From Serratia sp. H1w (lineage in GTDB: Bacteria > Pseudomonadota > Gammaproteobacteria > Enterobacterales > Enterobacteriaceae): DNA of 64,000 bases. Numbering within the stretch: position 1 is the stretch's first letter; each line of letters begins with the position of its first letter. Position numbers and translations under genes: made by a program. Below the pieces are notes generated by a model, which was not told the DNA's origin, ran no database searches, and saw only the letters and a list, made by a program, of their open reading frames with translations. Location: positions 1 through 64,000 of the forward strand of contig NZ_AYMQ01000116.1 of NCBI RefSeq assembly GCF_000633355.1, given 5' to 3'. Shown in pieces: positions 1-9,558 of this stretch.

Positions 1-199
1 TTGAGGTTTATTGGGTATATAACAATTAAAATTATTAATTTCACATTAAATCATAGTGTTACATTTTCACTCCATAACCAGGCTGGTTTTTCCCCACTTC
101 TTTTTGTGTAAGTGAAAATGACTGCTTAATTCTTTATTCTGTGATCGGACAGGAGATATCATAGAACTTTTTGATTTTGGTCAGACCAAAACCATATAA

Positions 200-525
200 A
201 GGAGAGAGGATATTATTCACAACACCAAGGCCGAAAATGCCAAAGCCGGTTTTGGAGCCACAGACACCAGTGGCAGCCCATATGCCGGTCGATGGGCTGT
301 CCCCCCTCCCACAGACGGATACAACGCTAGCTACAATCAGTATTGATAATAAGGGCCGTGTATAGCTCAACGATAAGCAGGTCAACGCAAAAAACCGATG
401 GTGTACTGCTGGTATTCAGCAATTACCCTGTCATTTATACCATTGAAGGAGCCCGTATCCTCAGAGGGGAAGATGTGTGGACGAATAATGAAGCAGGCGC
501 CAAAGGAGTGACTAACGTCAAATAA
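200..525 (+). pseudogene. Decayed coding remnants of unknown origin
   Basis: Two short reading frames here look like real protein rather than chance. One runs open from 200 to a TGA at 344-346 with no usable start; it is rich in Gly, Ala and Asn and ends in NASYNQY. A second, from a TTG at 343 to 525, contains the stretch GVLLVFSNYPVIYTIEGAR. The first frame is also open before a TAA at 197-199, as if a longer gene had been broken by stops and frameshifts. I do not recognise the family. It may be the 3' end of a lost accessory gene next to the tRNA cluster. Positions 1-199 show nothing else beyond AT-rich sequence. Confidence 0.3.
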
Positions 526-572
526 AGGGGAATGGCCGAACTATTTTCAGCCGACAAGCGGATTTCAGGCAC

Positions 573-594
573 AAAAAAACCGCCTCTCGGCGGT
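573..594 (-). terminator. Intrinsic terminator of the tRNA operon
   Basis: Read on the minus strand, a 6-bp GC-rich stem (ACCGCC / GGCGGT with loop GAGA) is followed at once by seven T. It lies just downstream of the leuZ 3' end and closes the glyW-cysT-leuZ transcript. Confidence 0.85.
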
Positions 595-639
595 ACGACA
601 TTACTACATATTGCTTTGATTATTCTTAGTTTATTTTCC

Positions 640-725
640 TGGTACCCGGGGCGGGACTTGAACCCGCACAGCCATAAGCCGAGGGATTTTAAATCCCTTG
701 TGTCTACCGATTTCACCACCCGGGC
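640..725 (-). tRNA. leuZ: tRNA-Leu(UAA)
   Basis: The minus strand reads as a class II tRNA with a long variable arm, a TTTAAAATC anticodon loop giving UAA, the T-loop GGTTCAAGTCC and an encoded CCA (640-642). It is the last of three tandem tRNA genes in the same order as E. coli glyW-cysT-leuZ. Confidence 0.96.
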
Positions 726-735
726 TCGGGAAAAT

Positions 736-809
736 TGGAGGCGCGTTCCGGAGTCGAACCGGACTAGACGGATTTGCAATCCGCTACATAACCGCTTTGT
801 TAACGCGCC
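736..809 (-). tRNA. cysT: tRNA-Cys(GCA)
   Basis: This 74-nt minus-strand cloverleaf has a GGCGCGT/ACGCGCC-type acceptor stem, anticodon GCA within TTGCAA, the T-loop GGTTCGACTCC and an encoded CCA at 736-738. It is the middle gene of the tRNA operon. Confidence 0.96.
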
Positions 810-864
810 TTAATTTTGTTTGCCTTTGCAGGCTAAAGCTCGCAATCACCAGCTTTACTAAATT

Positions 865-940
<76 letters not shown>

Positions 941-1006
941 AGTAATCAGAACTTGCTGATTTTTTTCAATCTTTTTGCAACTCATCGCTGCCGTCCGATG
1001 CGATGC

Positions 1007-1034
1007 ATTCTACTTATCTGGCGTGATGAGTCAA
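1007..1034 (-). promoter_or_regulatory. Sigma-70 promoter for glyW-cysT-leuZ
   Basis: On the minus strand a -35 TTGACT (1029-1034) and a -10 TAGAAT (1007-1012) are separated by 16 bases. A GC-rich stretch follows the -10, as is usual for stringently controlled stable-RNA promoters. It lies in the pgsA-glyW gap, so the tRNAs need not depend on read-through from pgsA. Confidence 0.75.
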
Positions 1035-1084
1035 TAAAATTGTTGTCTCATCGGGTTCGTTTGACGATTTTTACATCGCTTCGA

Positions 1085-1633
1085 TCAAGGTTCCAGCAAA
1101 TCGCGGCGTGCAGCGTTCAAATATTGGAACATTGACCAGAAAGTCAGCACGGCAGCGATGTACAGCAGACCGAACGACAGATACTCCACCGTACGCTCTG
1201 GACGCCACAGCAAGCCAACCAATGACATCATCTGTGCCATGGTTTTCACTTTACCAATCCATGATACGGCCACGCTGCTGCGCTTGCCGATTTCCGCCAT
1301 CCATTCGCGCAGCGACGAGATGATGATCTCGCGAGCGATCATGGTGGCAGCAGGCAGAGTGATCCACCAGGTGTGATAATGCTCTGCCACCAGCACCAGG
1401 GCCACCGCCACCATCACCTTATCGGCAACCGGGTCGAGGAACGCACCAAAGCGGGTAGTCTGCTTCCAACGGCGGGCCAAAAAGCCGTCAAACCAATCGG
1501 TTACAGCAGCAAATACAAAAATGACCGCACAGAGCATCGGTGCCCAGACGAACGGCAGATAAAATGCCAGAACGAAGAATGGGATCAGAACTACGCGGAA
1601 CAGGGTAAGCCAAGTCGGTATATTCAATTGCAT
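1085..1633 (-). CDS. pgsA: CDP-diacylglycerol--glycerol-3-phosphate 3-phosphatidyltransferase
   Basis: PgsA is the integral inner-membrane enzyme that makes phosphatidylglycerophosphate from CDP-diacylglycerol and glycerol-3-phosphate, the committed step to phosphatidylglycerol and cardiolipin. The 182-residue length equals that of E. coli PgsA. The CDP-alcohol phosphotransferase signature DG-x2-AR-x8-G-x3-D-x3-D is seen near residues 45-70 ([11 protein letters not shown] ... [10 protein letters not shown]), and hydrophobic segments flank it. It lies downstream of uvrC on the same strand, with a gap of about 56 bases, and just upstream of the tRNA operon. This is the standard [15 protein letters not shown] arrangement. 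The identification is secure. Confidence 0.97.
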   Translation of the reverse strand: MQLNIPTWLTLFRVVLIPFFVLAFYLPFVWAPMLCAVIFVFAAVTDWFDGFLARRWKQTTRFGAFLDPVADKVMVAVALVLVAEHYHTWWITLPAATMIAREIIISSLREWMAEIGKRSSVAVSWIGKVKTMAQMMSLVGLLWRPERTVEYLSFGLLYIAAVLTFWSMFQYLNAARRDLLEP

Positions 1634-1689
1634 AATGCTGGTAACTATCTGGCTGGAGTGGAAATTAAGAGTATGTTGCTACATTGCCC

Positions 1690-3522
1690 TCAGTGTTTCA
1701 ATGCATTGTAGATCTTTTCTGCCAATGCTTGTGAAATACCCGGCACTTTTGCAATTTCCTCAACGCTGGCGTTCAATAATGGTTGAAGTCCACCCATATA
1801 CTTCAACAGCACCTGACGCCGTTTTGGCCCAACGCCGTCGATCAGTTCCAAGGCGCTGGTGTTTTTGACTTTCGCCCGTTTCTGACGATGGCCGGTGATC
1901 GCATGGTTGTGGGAGTCATCACGAATATGCTGGATCACGTGTAATGCCGGTGAGTCCGAAGGCAGTGAAATCCCCTCCCCCTCTGGCACGAAGAACAGCG
2001 TCTCCAGGCCGGCTTTGCGATCGGTTCCTTTCGCGATGCCAATCAGCAACGGTTTATGCTTGTCCCAGGTGACGTTCAACGCATTGAACACGTCGATCGC
2101 CATACCCAGTTGCCCCTTTCCCCCATCAATAAAGATGACGTCCGGGATTTTGCTCTCTTCCAATGCTTTACCATAGCGCCGTTTCAGCACTTGCGCCATG
2201 GCGGCGTAGTCATCGCCCGGCGTGATACCGGTAATGTTGTAGCGCCGATACTCCGAACGCAACGGGCCGTTGCTGTCGAATACCACGCAGGAGGCGACGG
2301 TCTGCTCCCCCATCGTATGGCTGATATCGAAACACTCCATCCGGTTAATTTCGGTCAGATTCAGCGTTTTGGCCAGTTCTGCCAGCCGCTGATGGATGGT
2401 CGATTGCTGAGAAAGCTTAGTGACCAGCGCCGTAGAGGCATTGGTACGCGCCAGTTTTAAATAGCGGGCACGATCGCCACGCGGCTTGCTCTGGATTTGG
2501 ATCTTGCGGCCAGCCAATTCGCTGAGCGAGCTAGCCAGCAGATCTTTTTCCGGTAGCGTAAAGTCCAGCAAGATCTCAGACGGCAAGGTGCGAGCCTGGC
2601 TACCTTGCAAGTAGAACTGACCCACGAAGGTTTGCACCACTTCACTCAGCTCGGTACCGCCCGGCACTTTCGGGAAGTAGCTGCGACTGCCCAATACCTT
2701 GCCCTGACGAATAAAGAGCACGTGTACGCAAGCCATGCCAGCATCGAAGGCTACGCCGATCACGTCGAGATCGTCGCTGTCTCCTGAGACAAACTGCTTC
2801 TCCGTTACCCGCCGTACCGCCTGGATCTGATCGCGGATACGCGCCGCCTCTTCAAAATTAAGCAGCTTGCTGGCGTTTTCCATCCGCGCAATCAACTGGT
2901 GCAGCACCTGCTGATCCTTACCGGATAAAAACAGACGTACATAATCCACTTGCTGGCGGTAATCTTCCTCACTCACCAAACCGGCAACGCATGGCCCCAG
3001 ACAGCGGCCAATCTGATATTGCAGGCAAGGACGGGAGCGATTGCGGTAAACGCTGTTATCGCACTGACGCACGGGGAACAGCTTTTGCAACAGCGCTAGC
3101 GTTTCACGTACGGCGTAAGAATTGGGAAATGGGCCAAAGTATTCACCTTTGGCATGCTTGGCACCACGGTGCACCGTCAGCCGTGGATGGCTATCGGCAC
3201 TTAAAAATATCAGCGGATAGGATTTATCATCGCGCAGCAGAACATTATATCGCGGCTGATACAGCTTGATATAATTATGCTCCAGTAATAACGCCTCAGT
3301 TTCCGTATGTGTAACGGTAACGTCAATTTGTGCAATATTTTTGACTAGCGTTTCCGTCTTGCTGCTACTGACCTGTGTGCGAAAATAGCTCGCGAGACGT
3401 TTTTTCAGATCCTTGGCTTTACCGACATAGATCACCGTTCCCGTCAGATCATACATACGGTAAACGCCAGGCTGGCTGGTTACGGTTTTAAGAAATGCTT
3501 GAGCATCAAAACGATCATTCAC
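1690..3522 (-). CDS. uvrC: Excinuclease ABC subunit C
   Basis: UvrC makes both incisions in nucleotide excision repair after UvrA and UvrB have located the lesion. The 610 residues match the E. coli length. The N-terminus carries a GIY-YIG nuclease domain (GVYRMYD ... [14 protein letters not shown], about residues 19-45) for the 3' incision. A UVR motif for UvrB binding follows near residues 205-240, then an RNase H-like domain for the 5' incision, and a C-terminal helix-hairpin-helix pair ([11 protein letters not shown] and [12 protein letters not shown]). The start codon lies 8 bases inside the 3' end of uvrY, so the two are translationally coupled. This uvrY-uvrC pairing is conserved in enterobacteria. 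Confidence 0.98.
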   Translation of the reverse strand: MNDRFDAQAFLKTVTSQPGVYRMYDLTGTVIYVGKAKDLKKRLASYFRTQVSSSKTETLVKNIAQIDVTVTHTETEALLLEHNYIKLYQPRYNVLLRDDKSYPLIFLSADSHPRLTVHRGAKHAKGEYFGPFPNSYAVRETLALLQKLFPVRQCDNSVYRNRSRPCLQYQIGRCLGPCVAGLVSEEDYRQQVDYVRLFLSGKDQQVLHQLIARMENASKLLNFEEAARIRDQIQAVRRVTEKQFVSGDSDDLDVIGVAFDAGMACVHVLFIRQGKVLGSRSYFPKVPGGTELSEVVQTFVGQFYLQGSQARTLPSEILLDFTLPEKDLLASSLSELAGRKIQIQSKPRGDRARYLKLARTNASTALVTKLSQQSTIHQRLAELAKTLNLTEINRMECFDISHTMGEQTVASCVVFDSNGPLRSEYRRYNITGITPGDDYAAMAQVLKRRYGKALEESKIPDVIFIDGGKGQLGMAIDVFNALNVTWDKHKPLLIGIAKGTDRKAGLETLFFVPEGEGISLPSDSPALHVIQHIRDDSHNHAITGHRQKRAKVKNTSALELIDGVGPKRRQVLLKYMGGLQPLLNASVEEIAKVPGISQALAEKIYNALKH

Positions 3523-4171
3523 TGCTTAACAATGTCTCCGTGCTGAACAACCCATGTCTGATCGCCAAGTGGGTCAATTCAACATCCCCGCTAATATTCA
3601 GCTTGCTGAACATACGATAACGATAACTATTCACCGTTTTAGGGCTGAGATTCAGTTGCTCCGAGATCTCATTCACTTTCTTCCCTTTAGTGATCATCAA
3701 CATAATTTGTAGCTCGCGCTCAGACAAGGTGCTGAACGGGTTTTCCGCCTGCGGTTCCAACTGGCTTAACGCCATTTGCTGCGCGATGTCCGAAGCGATG
3801 TAACGCTGGCCCGCATGCACCGAACGAATAGCGTTAATCACTTCTTGCGGTGCGGCGCCTTTGCTCAGATAGCCAGCCGCACCCGCCTGCATCACCTTGG
3901 CAGGCAACGGATTCTCAGTATGAATGGTCAACATGATGACCTTGATGTCGGGCGTATAACGGACAATCTTACGGGTGGCTTCCAGTCCACCGATACCCGG
4001 CATATTCATATCCATCAAAACGATATCGGCAGAGTTGCCGCGGCACCATTTGACGGCATCTTCGCCGCATTGTGCTTCGCCAACAACTTTAATGCCTTTG
4101 ATGTCTTCCAGAATGCGTCGTATCCCTGCGCGCACCAGTTCGTGGTCATCAACAAGAAGAACGCTAATCAA
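3515..4171 (-). CDS. uvrY: Response regulator UvrY of the BarA/UvrY system
   Basis: UvrY is a FixJ/NarL-family regulator phosphorylated by the hybrid kinase BarA. It activates the CsrB/CsrC small RNAs that titrate CsrA. An N-terminal receiver domain carries the phospho-acceptor Asp54 (LMDMNMPG), and a C-terminal LuxR-type helix-turn-helix follows ([12 protein letters not shown] ... [13 protein letters not shown]). I chose a TTG start at 4171, giving 218 residues beginning MISVLLVDD. That matches the E. coli protein length, and a GGAG ribosome-binding site sits about 8 bases upstream. A longer frame opens at 4207 but adds 12 residues with no homology. It overlaps uvrC by 8 bases. Confidence 0.96.
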   Translation of the reverse strand: MISVLLVDDHELVRAGIRRILEDIKGIKVVGEAQCGEDAVKWCRGNSADIVLMDMNMPGIGGLEATRKIVRYTPDIKVIMLTIHTENPLPAKVMQAGAAGYLSKGAAPQEVINAIRSVHAGQRYIASDIAQQMALSQLEPQAENPFSTLSERELQIMLMITKGKKVNEISEQLNLSPKTVNSYRYRMFSKLNISGDVELTHLAIRHGLFSTETLLSSE

Positions 4172-4958
4172 GGAAAATTCTCCAAAATAGGGGAGTAACG
4201 CAATCAATCAGCCTCTGTCATCGAAACAGATATTACTTGGTTTTCAGCAAAGAATGAATACAGATTAATACTTACTCTCGGTTAACTCTGGCCAGCTTTG
4301 CAGAACCCTGCTCCACCCTGGTTACGATTAATCCACTGGTTGGCGGATAAAAAACCATCAAAACTATTAGACTCAATACAATAACACTATGATACGCCAT
4401 TTTACGCCATCTGGCGGGAAAATTAATCGCTGTTTTCTCTAAGCCAGATAATAACCGCGCGACCAAATATCACTCGTAACCATATGAATTACAAAAAAAT
4501 AACAAACTTACGTCATTTTTAATCACGTACAAACCGCTGTAGGGAAACCCATATTCAGAATACATAACCGGTGTTTGCACTGAAAAGGGTGCCATTTCCA
4601 ACGAAAATAACCGACTTAAATGTCAATAGCTTGCAGATAAAATAGTTATTCATCGCGTCGAATAAAACCAGTAATAGTTTATAAAAGTCGTCATGCCCTG
4701 GAGCACATATCTCACCGCTAACTATAAATGAGTATACAAAGGAATTACACCTCTAGTCGCAAAAAATGCCTTCTCTTCCCCTTCTGACAGGCTTAACCCC
4801 TCTGCCACGGGGCCTCACGCGATACGAACCGCCAATGCTATGCTATACTCCGCGCCCTAAATGAGGCTCGGGAGTTGGTCTGGATAGGTCGGCAACCGCT
4901 AGTTGAGCATCAAACCACATTTCATTTCAGGCTTACGCCTTAAAAATCAGGAGATAAA
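4172..4958. other. Long intergenic region between uvrY and yecF
   Basis: These 787 bases carry the uvrY promoter region at one end and the yecF leader at the other. The middle is AT-rich with no convincing gene. E. coli has sdiA near this position; no sdiA-like reading frame is present here. A minus-strand frame at 4272-4466 has a hydrophobic stretch but only a TTG start and no clear ribosome-binding site, so it is not called. Confidence 0.5.
4842..4849 (+). promoter_or_regulatory. Possible extended -10 promoter for yecF
   Basis: The sequence GCTATACT contains a TATACT -10 hexamer (4844-4849). A good -35 is not obvious. It would give a leader of about 105 bases before yecF, whose ATG is preceded by AGGAG. 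Confidence 0.35.
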
Positions 4959-5183
4959 ATGAGCAACGTTGACTTCACTACGTCTGCAAACCCGGAAGCG
5001 CTGGCCACCGAAGTTGCCTGCCTTAAAGCAACTTTAACGCTGATCTTAAAGGCAATTGGCCAGGCCGATGCCGGTAAAGTGATCATTAATCTGGAGCGCT
5101 TTGCCGCGCAGGTGGATGACCCGGATCAGGCTGAAATTTTCAAAAACAGCATTCAGCAGATCAAACACGCCTACCGCCAATAG
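4959..5183 (+). CDS. yecF: DUF2594 family protein YecF
   Basis: This 74-residue soluble protein matches the [15 protein letters not shown] YecF/DUF2594 family in length, composition and position next to uvrY. No catalytic motif, signal peptide or membrane segment is visible. The sequence is acidic and predicted to be helical. The family has no firmly established function. The start is well supported by AGGAG seven bases upstream of the ATG. A GC-rich inverted repeat downstream (5191-5222) may end its transcript. Confidence 0.85.
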   Translation: MSNVDFTTSANPEALATEVACLKATLTLILKAIGQADAGKVIINLERFAAQVDDPDQAEIFKNSIQQIKHAYRQ

Positions 5184-5190
5184 TCCGTGT

Positions 5191-5222
5191 GCTATTAGGC
5201 CGCCAGTCTGGGGCCTGATAGC
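5191..5222 (+). terminator. Hairpin after yecF, possible terminator
   Basis: GCTATTAGGCC at 5191-5201 pairs with GGCCTGATAGC at 5212-5222 with one mismatch and a 10-base loop. There is no T run after it, so factor-independent termination is uncertain. Confidence 0.4.
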
Positions 5223-5553
5223 AATTTGGCCGTCCCCCCTAACGGCTAAATGATAAGTTTTGTAAAAGAATATTCCAGTTATTGCCTAAATCAACATTCC
5301 TTCTGACTTGCCAAGCCACCAATAAATAAGCAGCAATAGGATTTGTCCCAATTTAACATTAAAAATATTGTGGGATTTTTATTACCCAATATTGTTCGCG
5401 TCGCGAATAAATAGCCCAGCAGACTAGGAGTTATCTGGCAAACGGCAGCTAATCGGCCGAGTATCGACGCCAGCATAAGCCACGCAGTGATTTTATTTGG
5501 GGTAATCGGCCCGCAGGACGCAGGCCGGGTTTGATGAAAACGCTAGCGAGCCA
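5223..5553. other. Intergenic region, no gene seen
   Basis: These 331 bases lie between the yecF hairpin and the stress-protein gene. A minus-strand frame at 5291-5476 has no ribosome-binding site and no recognisable protein features. Nothing else is supported. Confidence 0.4.
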
Positions 5554-5982
5554 TTATCTGACAACCATCACCGAGATTTTGGCGTGACGGACAATGGCGG
5601 CCGCATTCGAGCCAAGCAGGTAGGTTTTGACGCTAGGGCGGCGGGAACCAATCACGATCAGGTCGGCTTCGATTTCCTCGGCAAGTTGCAGCACCTCGTC
5701 ACGTGGCGAACCGAAGCTGATGGTATAAGAAAGACGCTCCAACGGCAGGTCGATCTCCGCCATGATCTTCTTCAGCCCCTCGATGGCTTTCACTTCCGCC
5801 TGATTTTCAAACTCTTTGATGCCAAACGAATAGGCGGTCACAAACGCCGAAGCATCCGGCAGGGCATGGAAGAAATGCACCTTGGCCCCAGACATCTTGG
5901 CCAGATACACCACATGCTCGAGCGCATGTTCAGTCAATACGTCTTCGGCGATATCTACCGGTACTAAAATGGTCTTGTACAT
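5554..5982 (-). CDS. Universal stress protein, UspF/UspG type
   Basis: A 142-residue UspA-fold cytoplasmic protein. The N-terminus (MYKTILVPVD) forms the first strand and the Asp of the fold. The C-terminal nucleotide-binding motif G-x2-G-x9-G-S/T is present as IGSRRPS ... LLGSNAAAIVRHA, which in the UspF/UspG branch binds ATP. The starting MYKT and the FGSPRDEV segment resemble UspG, while the end resembles UspF, so no symbol is assigned. Such proteins are induced on growth arrest and contribute to stress survival and adhesion. It is a single-gene unit facing away from cycA. Confidence 0.9.
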   Translation of the reverse strand: MYKTILVPVDIAEDVLTEHALEHVVYLAKMSGAKVHFFHALPDASAFVTAYSFGIKEFENQAEVKAIEGLKKIMAEIDLPLERLSYTISFGSPRDEVLQLAEEIEADLIVIGSRRPSVKTYLLGSNAAAIVRHAKISVMVVR

Positions 5983-6600
5983 ATTCCATCCCTTCTCTGG
6001 TTACCGTGATAAGCATAGCTTACCGCTTGCCACCGGGTGCGAGTACCAGTTTATGGTGCTTTTGTGATCGGCAGATGTTCCCGGCGGTTAACTCGCCATT
6101 TGCTCAACCAATGATTTTTACTTTTGTGATTTGAACCGCAAAACTAGCGAAATGTGCGCGACGCCCCCGGTGATCCACCGCCAAGCCACGCCAGCCGCTG
6201 CCATAAACTGATTAGAACTCAACTGCTCCACGCGCCCACGCCGATTATCTCTCCCTGACTCCCGTCTTACCGTCAGGATTAGTTAAATCGCCTTTTAGCA
6301 TTAGTTTTTCTCATGCGAGTTTTATAACGCCCTGTTTAATCAATAAGATAACGACTGGCGGCACTGTTCATTTGCCCCGGTAAAGAGTAATCTTCCGCCC
6401 CCTGAACGTCCGATTTGCCTCCCCTGAGTAAAGAATAATCGGCTTTAATCCCACCGAATTATGTTGTAAATATGTTGCACAAAGGTGGTGATATTGAGTT
6501 ACCTTAACTTTTGTCGGAAAAACCGGCCCATACAGATAAAACAGAGCCACATCAGAGCTCGCCATTCCACTCATGACAGGTAAAAACAGGACAGCATACG
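5983..6600. other. cycA upstream region
   Basis: These 618 bases separate the divergently transcribed stress-protein gene and cycA. No gene is supported; a minus-strand frame at 6368-6574 has a Lys/Arg-rich, low-quality composition. Because of its length the region probably carries a long cycA leader. In E. coli the cycA mRNA is repressed by the sRNA GcvB, but I cannot confirm a GcvB site by eye. The Shine-Dalgarno element before the cycA ATG (CAGGACAG) is weak. Confidence 0.4.
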
Positions 6601-8001
6601 ATGGTAGATCATTCTAAAATAGCAGTGGACGCCACGCCCGGATCAGAAGATCACCTAAGGCGAAACCTCTCAAACCGACATATCCAACTGATCGCTATCG
6701 GCGGTGCCATTGGTACAGGTTTGTTTATGGGTTCCGGTAAGACCATCAGCCTGGCCGGGCCTTCCATCATCTTCGTGTACATGATCATCGGATTTATGCT
6801 GTTCTTCGTGATGCGCGCGATGGGCGAGTTGTTGCTCTCAAATTTGCAGTACAAATCTTTCAGCGACTTTGCCGCCGATCTGCTCGGCCCCTGGGCAGGG
6901 TTCTTCACCGGTTGGACTTACTGGTTCTGTTGGGTGGTCACCGGCATTGCCGACGTGGTGGCCATTACCGCCTATGCGCAGTTCTGGTTCCCCGATCTGT
7001 CCCAATGGATTGCTTCACTGCTGTGCGTGCTGTTGTTACTCAGCCTGAACCTGGCAACGGTGAAAATGTTCGGTGAGATGGAGTTCTGGTTTGCGATGAT
7101 CAAAATCGTCGCGATTGTCGGCCTGATCATCGCCGGTCTGGTGATGGTGGCGATGCACTTCGAATCCCCAACCGGCAGCGTAGCCTCCTTCTCCCATTTA
7201 TGGAATGACGGCGGCATGTTCCCGAAAGGCATCAGCGGCTTCTTCGCTGGTTTCCAGATTGCGGTGTTCGCCTTTGTCGGCATCGAGCTGGTGGGAACCA
7301 CCGCCGCCGAAACCAAAGATCCGGAAAAAGTGCTGCCGCGCGCGATCAACTCCATCCCAATCCGCATCATCATGTTCTATGTGTTTGCGCTGATCGTGAT
7401 CATGTCGGTAACGCCGTGGAGTTCAGTGGTAGCCGATAAGAGCCCGTTCGTAGAACTGTTCGTGCTGATCGGTCTGCCAGCCGCAGCCAGCGTGATCAAC
7501 TTCGTGGTACTGACCTCTGCCGCTTCTTCTGCCAACAGCGGCGTGTTCTCCACCAGCCGTATGCTGTTCGGGCTGGCGCAGGAAGGCGATGCGCCTAAAT
7601 CCTTTGCCAACCTGTCCAAGCGCGCGGTACCGGCGAACGGCCTGACCTTCTCCTGCATCTGCCTGCTGGGCGGCGTGGTGCTGATCTACCTGATCCCGAA
7701 CGTCATGACGGTATTCACGCTGGTAACCACCGTGTCGGCCATTCTGTTCATGTTCGTCTGGACCATCATTCTGTGCTCGTATCTGGTCTACCGTAAGCAA
7801 CGCCCGGCGCTGCACCAGAAATCGATCTACAAGATGCCTGCCGGTAAGTTGATGTGCTGGGTATGTATGGCATTCTTCGCGTTCGTGCTGGTGTTATTGA
7901 CGCTGCGCGAAGATACACGGCAGGCGCTGATCGTCACGCCACTGTGGTTTGTCATTCTGGGGATCGGTTATCAGTTTGTCCGCCGTAAAAAGGCAGCCTA
8001 A
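6601..8001 (+). CDS. cycA: D-serine/D-alanine/glycine:proton symporter
   Basis: CycA is an inner-membrane amino-acid permease of the APC superfamily that imports glycine, D-alanine, D-serine and D-cycloserine. The 466-residue sequence has twelve predicted transmembrane segments and the APC signature near the N-terminus (IGGAIGTGLFMGSGKTISL). Long stretches (NRHIQLIAIGG, SYLVYRKQRP) match the E. coli protein as I recall it. It stands alone and ends at a strong intrinsic terminator (8014-8043). The identification is very secure. Confidence 0.96.
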   Translation: MVDHSKIAVDATPGSEDHLRRNLSNRHIQLIAIGGAIGTGLFMGSGKTISLAGPSIIFVYMIIGFMLFFVMRAMGELLLSNLQYKSFSDFAADLLGPWAGFFTGWTYWFCWVVTGIADVVAITAYAQFWFPDLSQWIASLLCVLLLLSLNLATVKMFGEMEFWFAMIKIVAIVGLIIAGLVMVAMHFESPTGSVASFSHLWNDGGMFPKGISGFFAGFQIAVFAFVGIELVGTTAAETKDPEKVLPRAINSIPIRIIMFYVFALIVIMSVTPWSSVVADKSPFVELFVLIGLPAAASVINFVVLTSAASSANSGVFSTSRMLFGLAQEGDAPKSFANLSKRAVPANGLTFSCICLLGGVVLIYLIPNVMTVFTLVTTVSAILFMFVWTIILCSYLVYRKQRPALHQKSIYKMPAGKLMCWVCMAFFAFVLVLLTLREDTRQALIVTPLWFVILGIGYQFVRRKKAA

Positions 8002-8013
8002 CCAGATTATTGC

Positions 8014-8043
8014 AACGCCGCGTTTCTACGCGGCGTTTTTTTT
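8014..8043 (+). terminator. Intrinsic terminator of cycA
   Basis: AACGCCGCG / CGCGGCGTT forms a 9-bp stem (8014-8022 with 8029-8037) around a TTTCTA loop, followed by a run of T to 8043. The run touches the stop codon of the convergent EamA gene. Confidence 0.92.
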
Positions 8044-8993
8044 CACGTCAATTCTGCTGGCTTTGGTTTACGCCGGATACGTATCTCACTGACAATCACC
8101 CCCAGCACAATCAATCCCGCACCAATCAGGGCCAACCCCGGCAGGCGCTCACCGGCAATACGGCCGACAATCCCGGCCCAGACCGGTTCACCGGCATAAA
8201 TGACCGTTGCACGTGTCGGCGAAACGCTGCGCTGCGCCCAGTTCATCGTCAGTTGGATCACCGCACTGGCTATCCCCAACCCTATCGCGCTGTACAGCAG
8301 ATAGCTGGAAAATGCCGGCACCGACTCCCCGGTGGGGACCATCATCACAAACGATAACAACGACGCCGTCGCCAGCTGTACGATGGTCACCCGCCGCACG
8401 TTGACCTTGCCCGCAAAAGCGCCGATCAAAATCACCTCGATGGCGATCGCCAACGCACTGATCAGGGTCAGGAACTCCCCGCCGCTGAATGCCAGGCTGG
8501 AACTGCTCGGCCCGCTCAACAGCATCAGCCCGATAAAGGCCAGCAAAATGCCAATCCAGGACATAATCCCCGGCATACGGCCCAGCACCAGCCACTGCAA
8601 TAGCGGCACAATCGGCACGTACATGGCGGTAATAAACGCCGACTGGCTGCTGGTGATGGTTTGCAGCCCCATGGTTTGCAGGCCGTAGCCGACCATGATT
8701 GAGGTGCCGATAAACACCCCGGCCTTGATTTCGTACCAGGTCATCCCGCGTAGTGAACGCAGGGAAAACAGCACCAGCGCCAACGTTGCGGTACCAAAAC
8801 GCAGCCCGACAAAAAAGAATGGCCCGCTGACCAGCATCGCCTGATGTACGGCCAGAAAGGTGCCGCCCCAGATCATGGTGATCAGGACCAGCACGGCTTC
8901 CTGGGGTTTGATTTTCAAAAACAGCGTGGGAATAGAGTTTTTCTTGACCGTTGACACTGACTTGCCCTTCCTGCTGGGTACAATAAAATGCAC
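8043..8993 (-). CDS. EamA/DMT-family drug or metabolite transporter
   Basis: An inner-membrane protein of the drug/metabolite transporter superfamily with two EamA repeats and about ten predicted transmembrane helices in 316 residues. Typical segments are WGGTFLAVHQAML in repeat one and SALAIAIEVILIGAFAG opening repeat two. The conserved end of repeat two, YAGEPVWAGIVGRIAGE, is where the family has a conserved Glu-Pro. The first 20 residues are Lys- and Ser-rich, and a start at a GTG (VSTVKK, residue 13) is also possible. The substrate cannot be deduced. The gene converges on cycA, and a short unknown gene lies upstream on the same strand. Confidence 0.85.
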   Translation of the reverse strand: MHFIVPSRKGKSVSTVKKNSIPTLFLKIKPQEAVLVLITMIWGGTFLAVHQAMLVSGPFFFVGLRFGTATLALVLFSLRSLRGMTWYEIKAGVFIGTSIMVGYGLQTMGLQTITSSQSAFITAMYVPIVPLLQWLVLGRMPGIMSWIGILLAFIGLMLLSGPSSSSLAFSGGEFLTLISALAIAIEVILIGAFAGKVNVRRVTIVQLATASLLSFVMMVPTGESVPAFSSYLLYSAIGLGIASAVIQLTMNWAQRSVSPTRATVIYAGEPVWAGIVGRIAGERLPGLALIGAGLIVLGVIVSEIRIRRKPKPAELT

Positions 8994-9103
8994 AATTTCT
9001 ACCAGTATGGGGGAAAAGGTCAGCAGTCGGCAACAGTATGCCGAAGCGGCGGTAGGAAACGCCGCCCGATGCCAAGGGGGGCAGCCTACACCCCGGGGCC
9101 TTG

Positions 9104-9277
9104 CTAGTCTTCCTGCGCAGGCACTTCCGGCAGTTTTTCCAACGGTGGCTGGATCCCCTCAGAAATATAATCCCTGGCGGCCAGAGTTCGCTCGTTGCCC
9201 ATAGCATCTTCCACCACCACATGTTTGATAGCGCCATCAGAAAGTATCACTCGCTTAATGCCACGTTCAGGTTCCAT
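9104..9277 (-). CDS. Small conserved-looking protein of unknown function
   Basis: A 57-codon frame beginning MEPERGIKRV and ending in PAQED. It is preceded by a strong GGGAGGAG ribosome-binding site, which is the main support for it being a gene. The product is acidic, without cysteines, signal peptide or membrane helix, and the C-terminal third is Pro/Glu-rich. I do not recognise a family. It lies about 110 bases upstream of the EamA transporter gene on the same strand, separated by a GC-rich spacer, so they may or may not share a transcript. Confidence 0.6.
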   Translation of the reverse strand: MEPERGIKRVILSDGAIKHVVVEDAMGNERTLAARDYISEGIQPPLEKLPEVPAQED

Positions 9278-9558
9278 ATCTCCTCCCTGTGTTGATATCT
9301 GCTCCTCAAGTTTAGCCTGTATGACGCCAGACAGGTTAAGGTCTGAGCGTTTATCTGGATGCCATTCGCATTATTTATCCCCTCCCCGGCCAGCAGAACT
9401 CCGTGCCCGTTTAGGTTCCTCACAACTCATCACAGCCAGTTATACATAGAAGCTAAATCATCCATCATCCCTATCTTGTTTGCGGCCCCCCGGCAGGGTT
9501 AAAATGCCGCTCAACCTACCGCACATCTGCTGAACGTCCGGTCGATTCATGCTGTGTC
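9278..9558. other. Intergenic region with possible small RNA gene
   Basis: No protein gene is supported here. A TATACA -10-like element lies at 9441-9446 on the plus strand, and a strong terminator follows at 9559-9596, so an RNA of roughly 145 bases could be made between them. Confidence 0.4.

Noticed and set aside
4272-4466. 64-residue minus-strand frame with a hydrophobic segment
   Set aside because: Only a TTG start, no ribosome-binding site and no neighbour context; could be a small membrane protein but is not supported.
8188-9237. 349-residue minus-strand frame overlapping the EamA gene
   Set aside because: It is in another frame of the same strand as the transporter, whose two EamA repeats and helices are clear.
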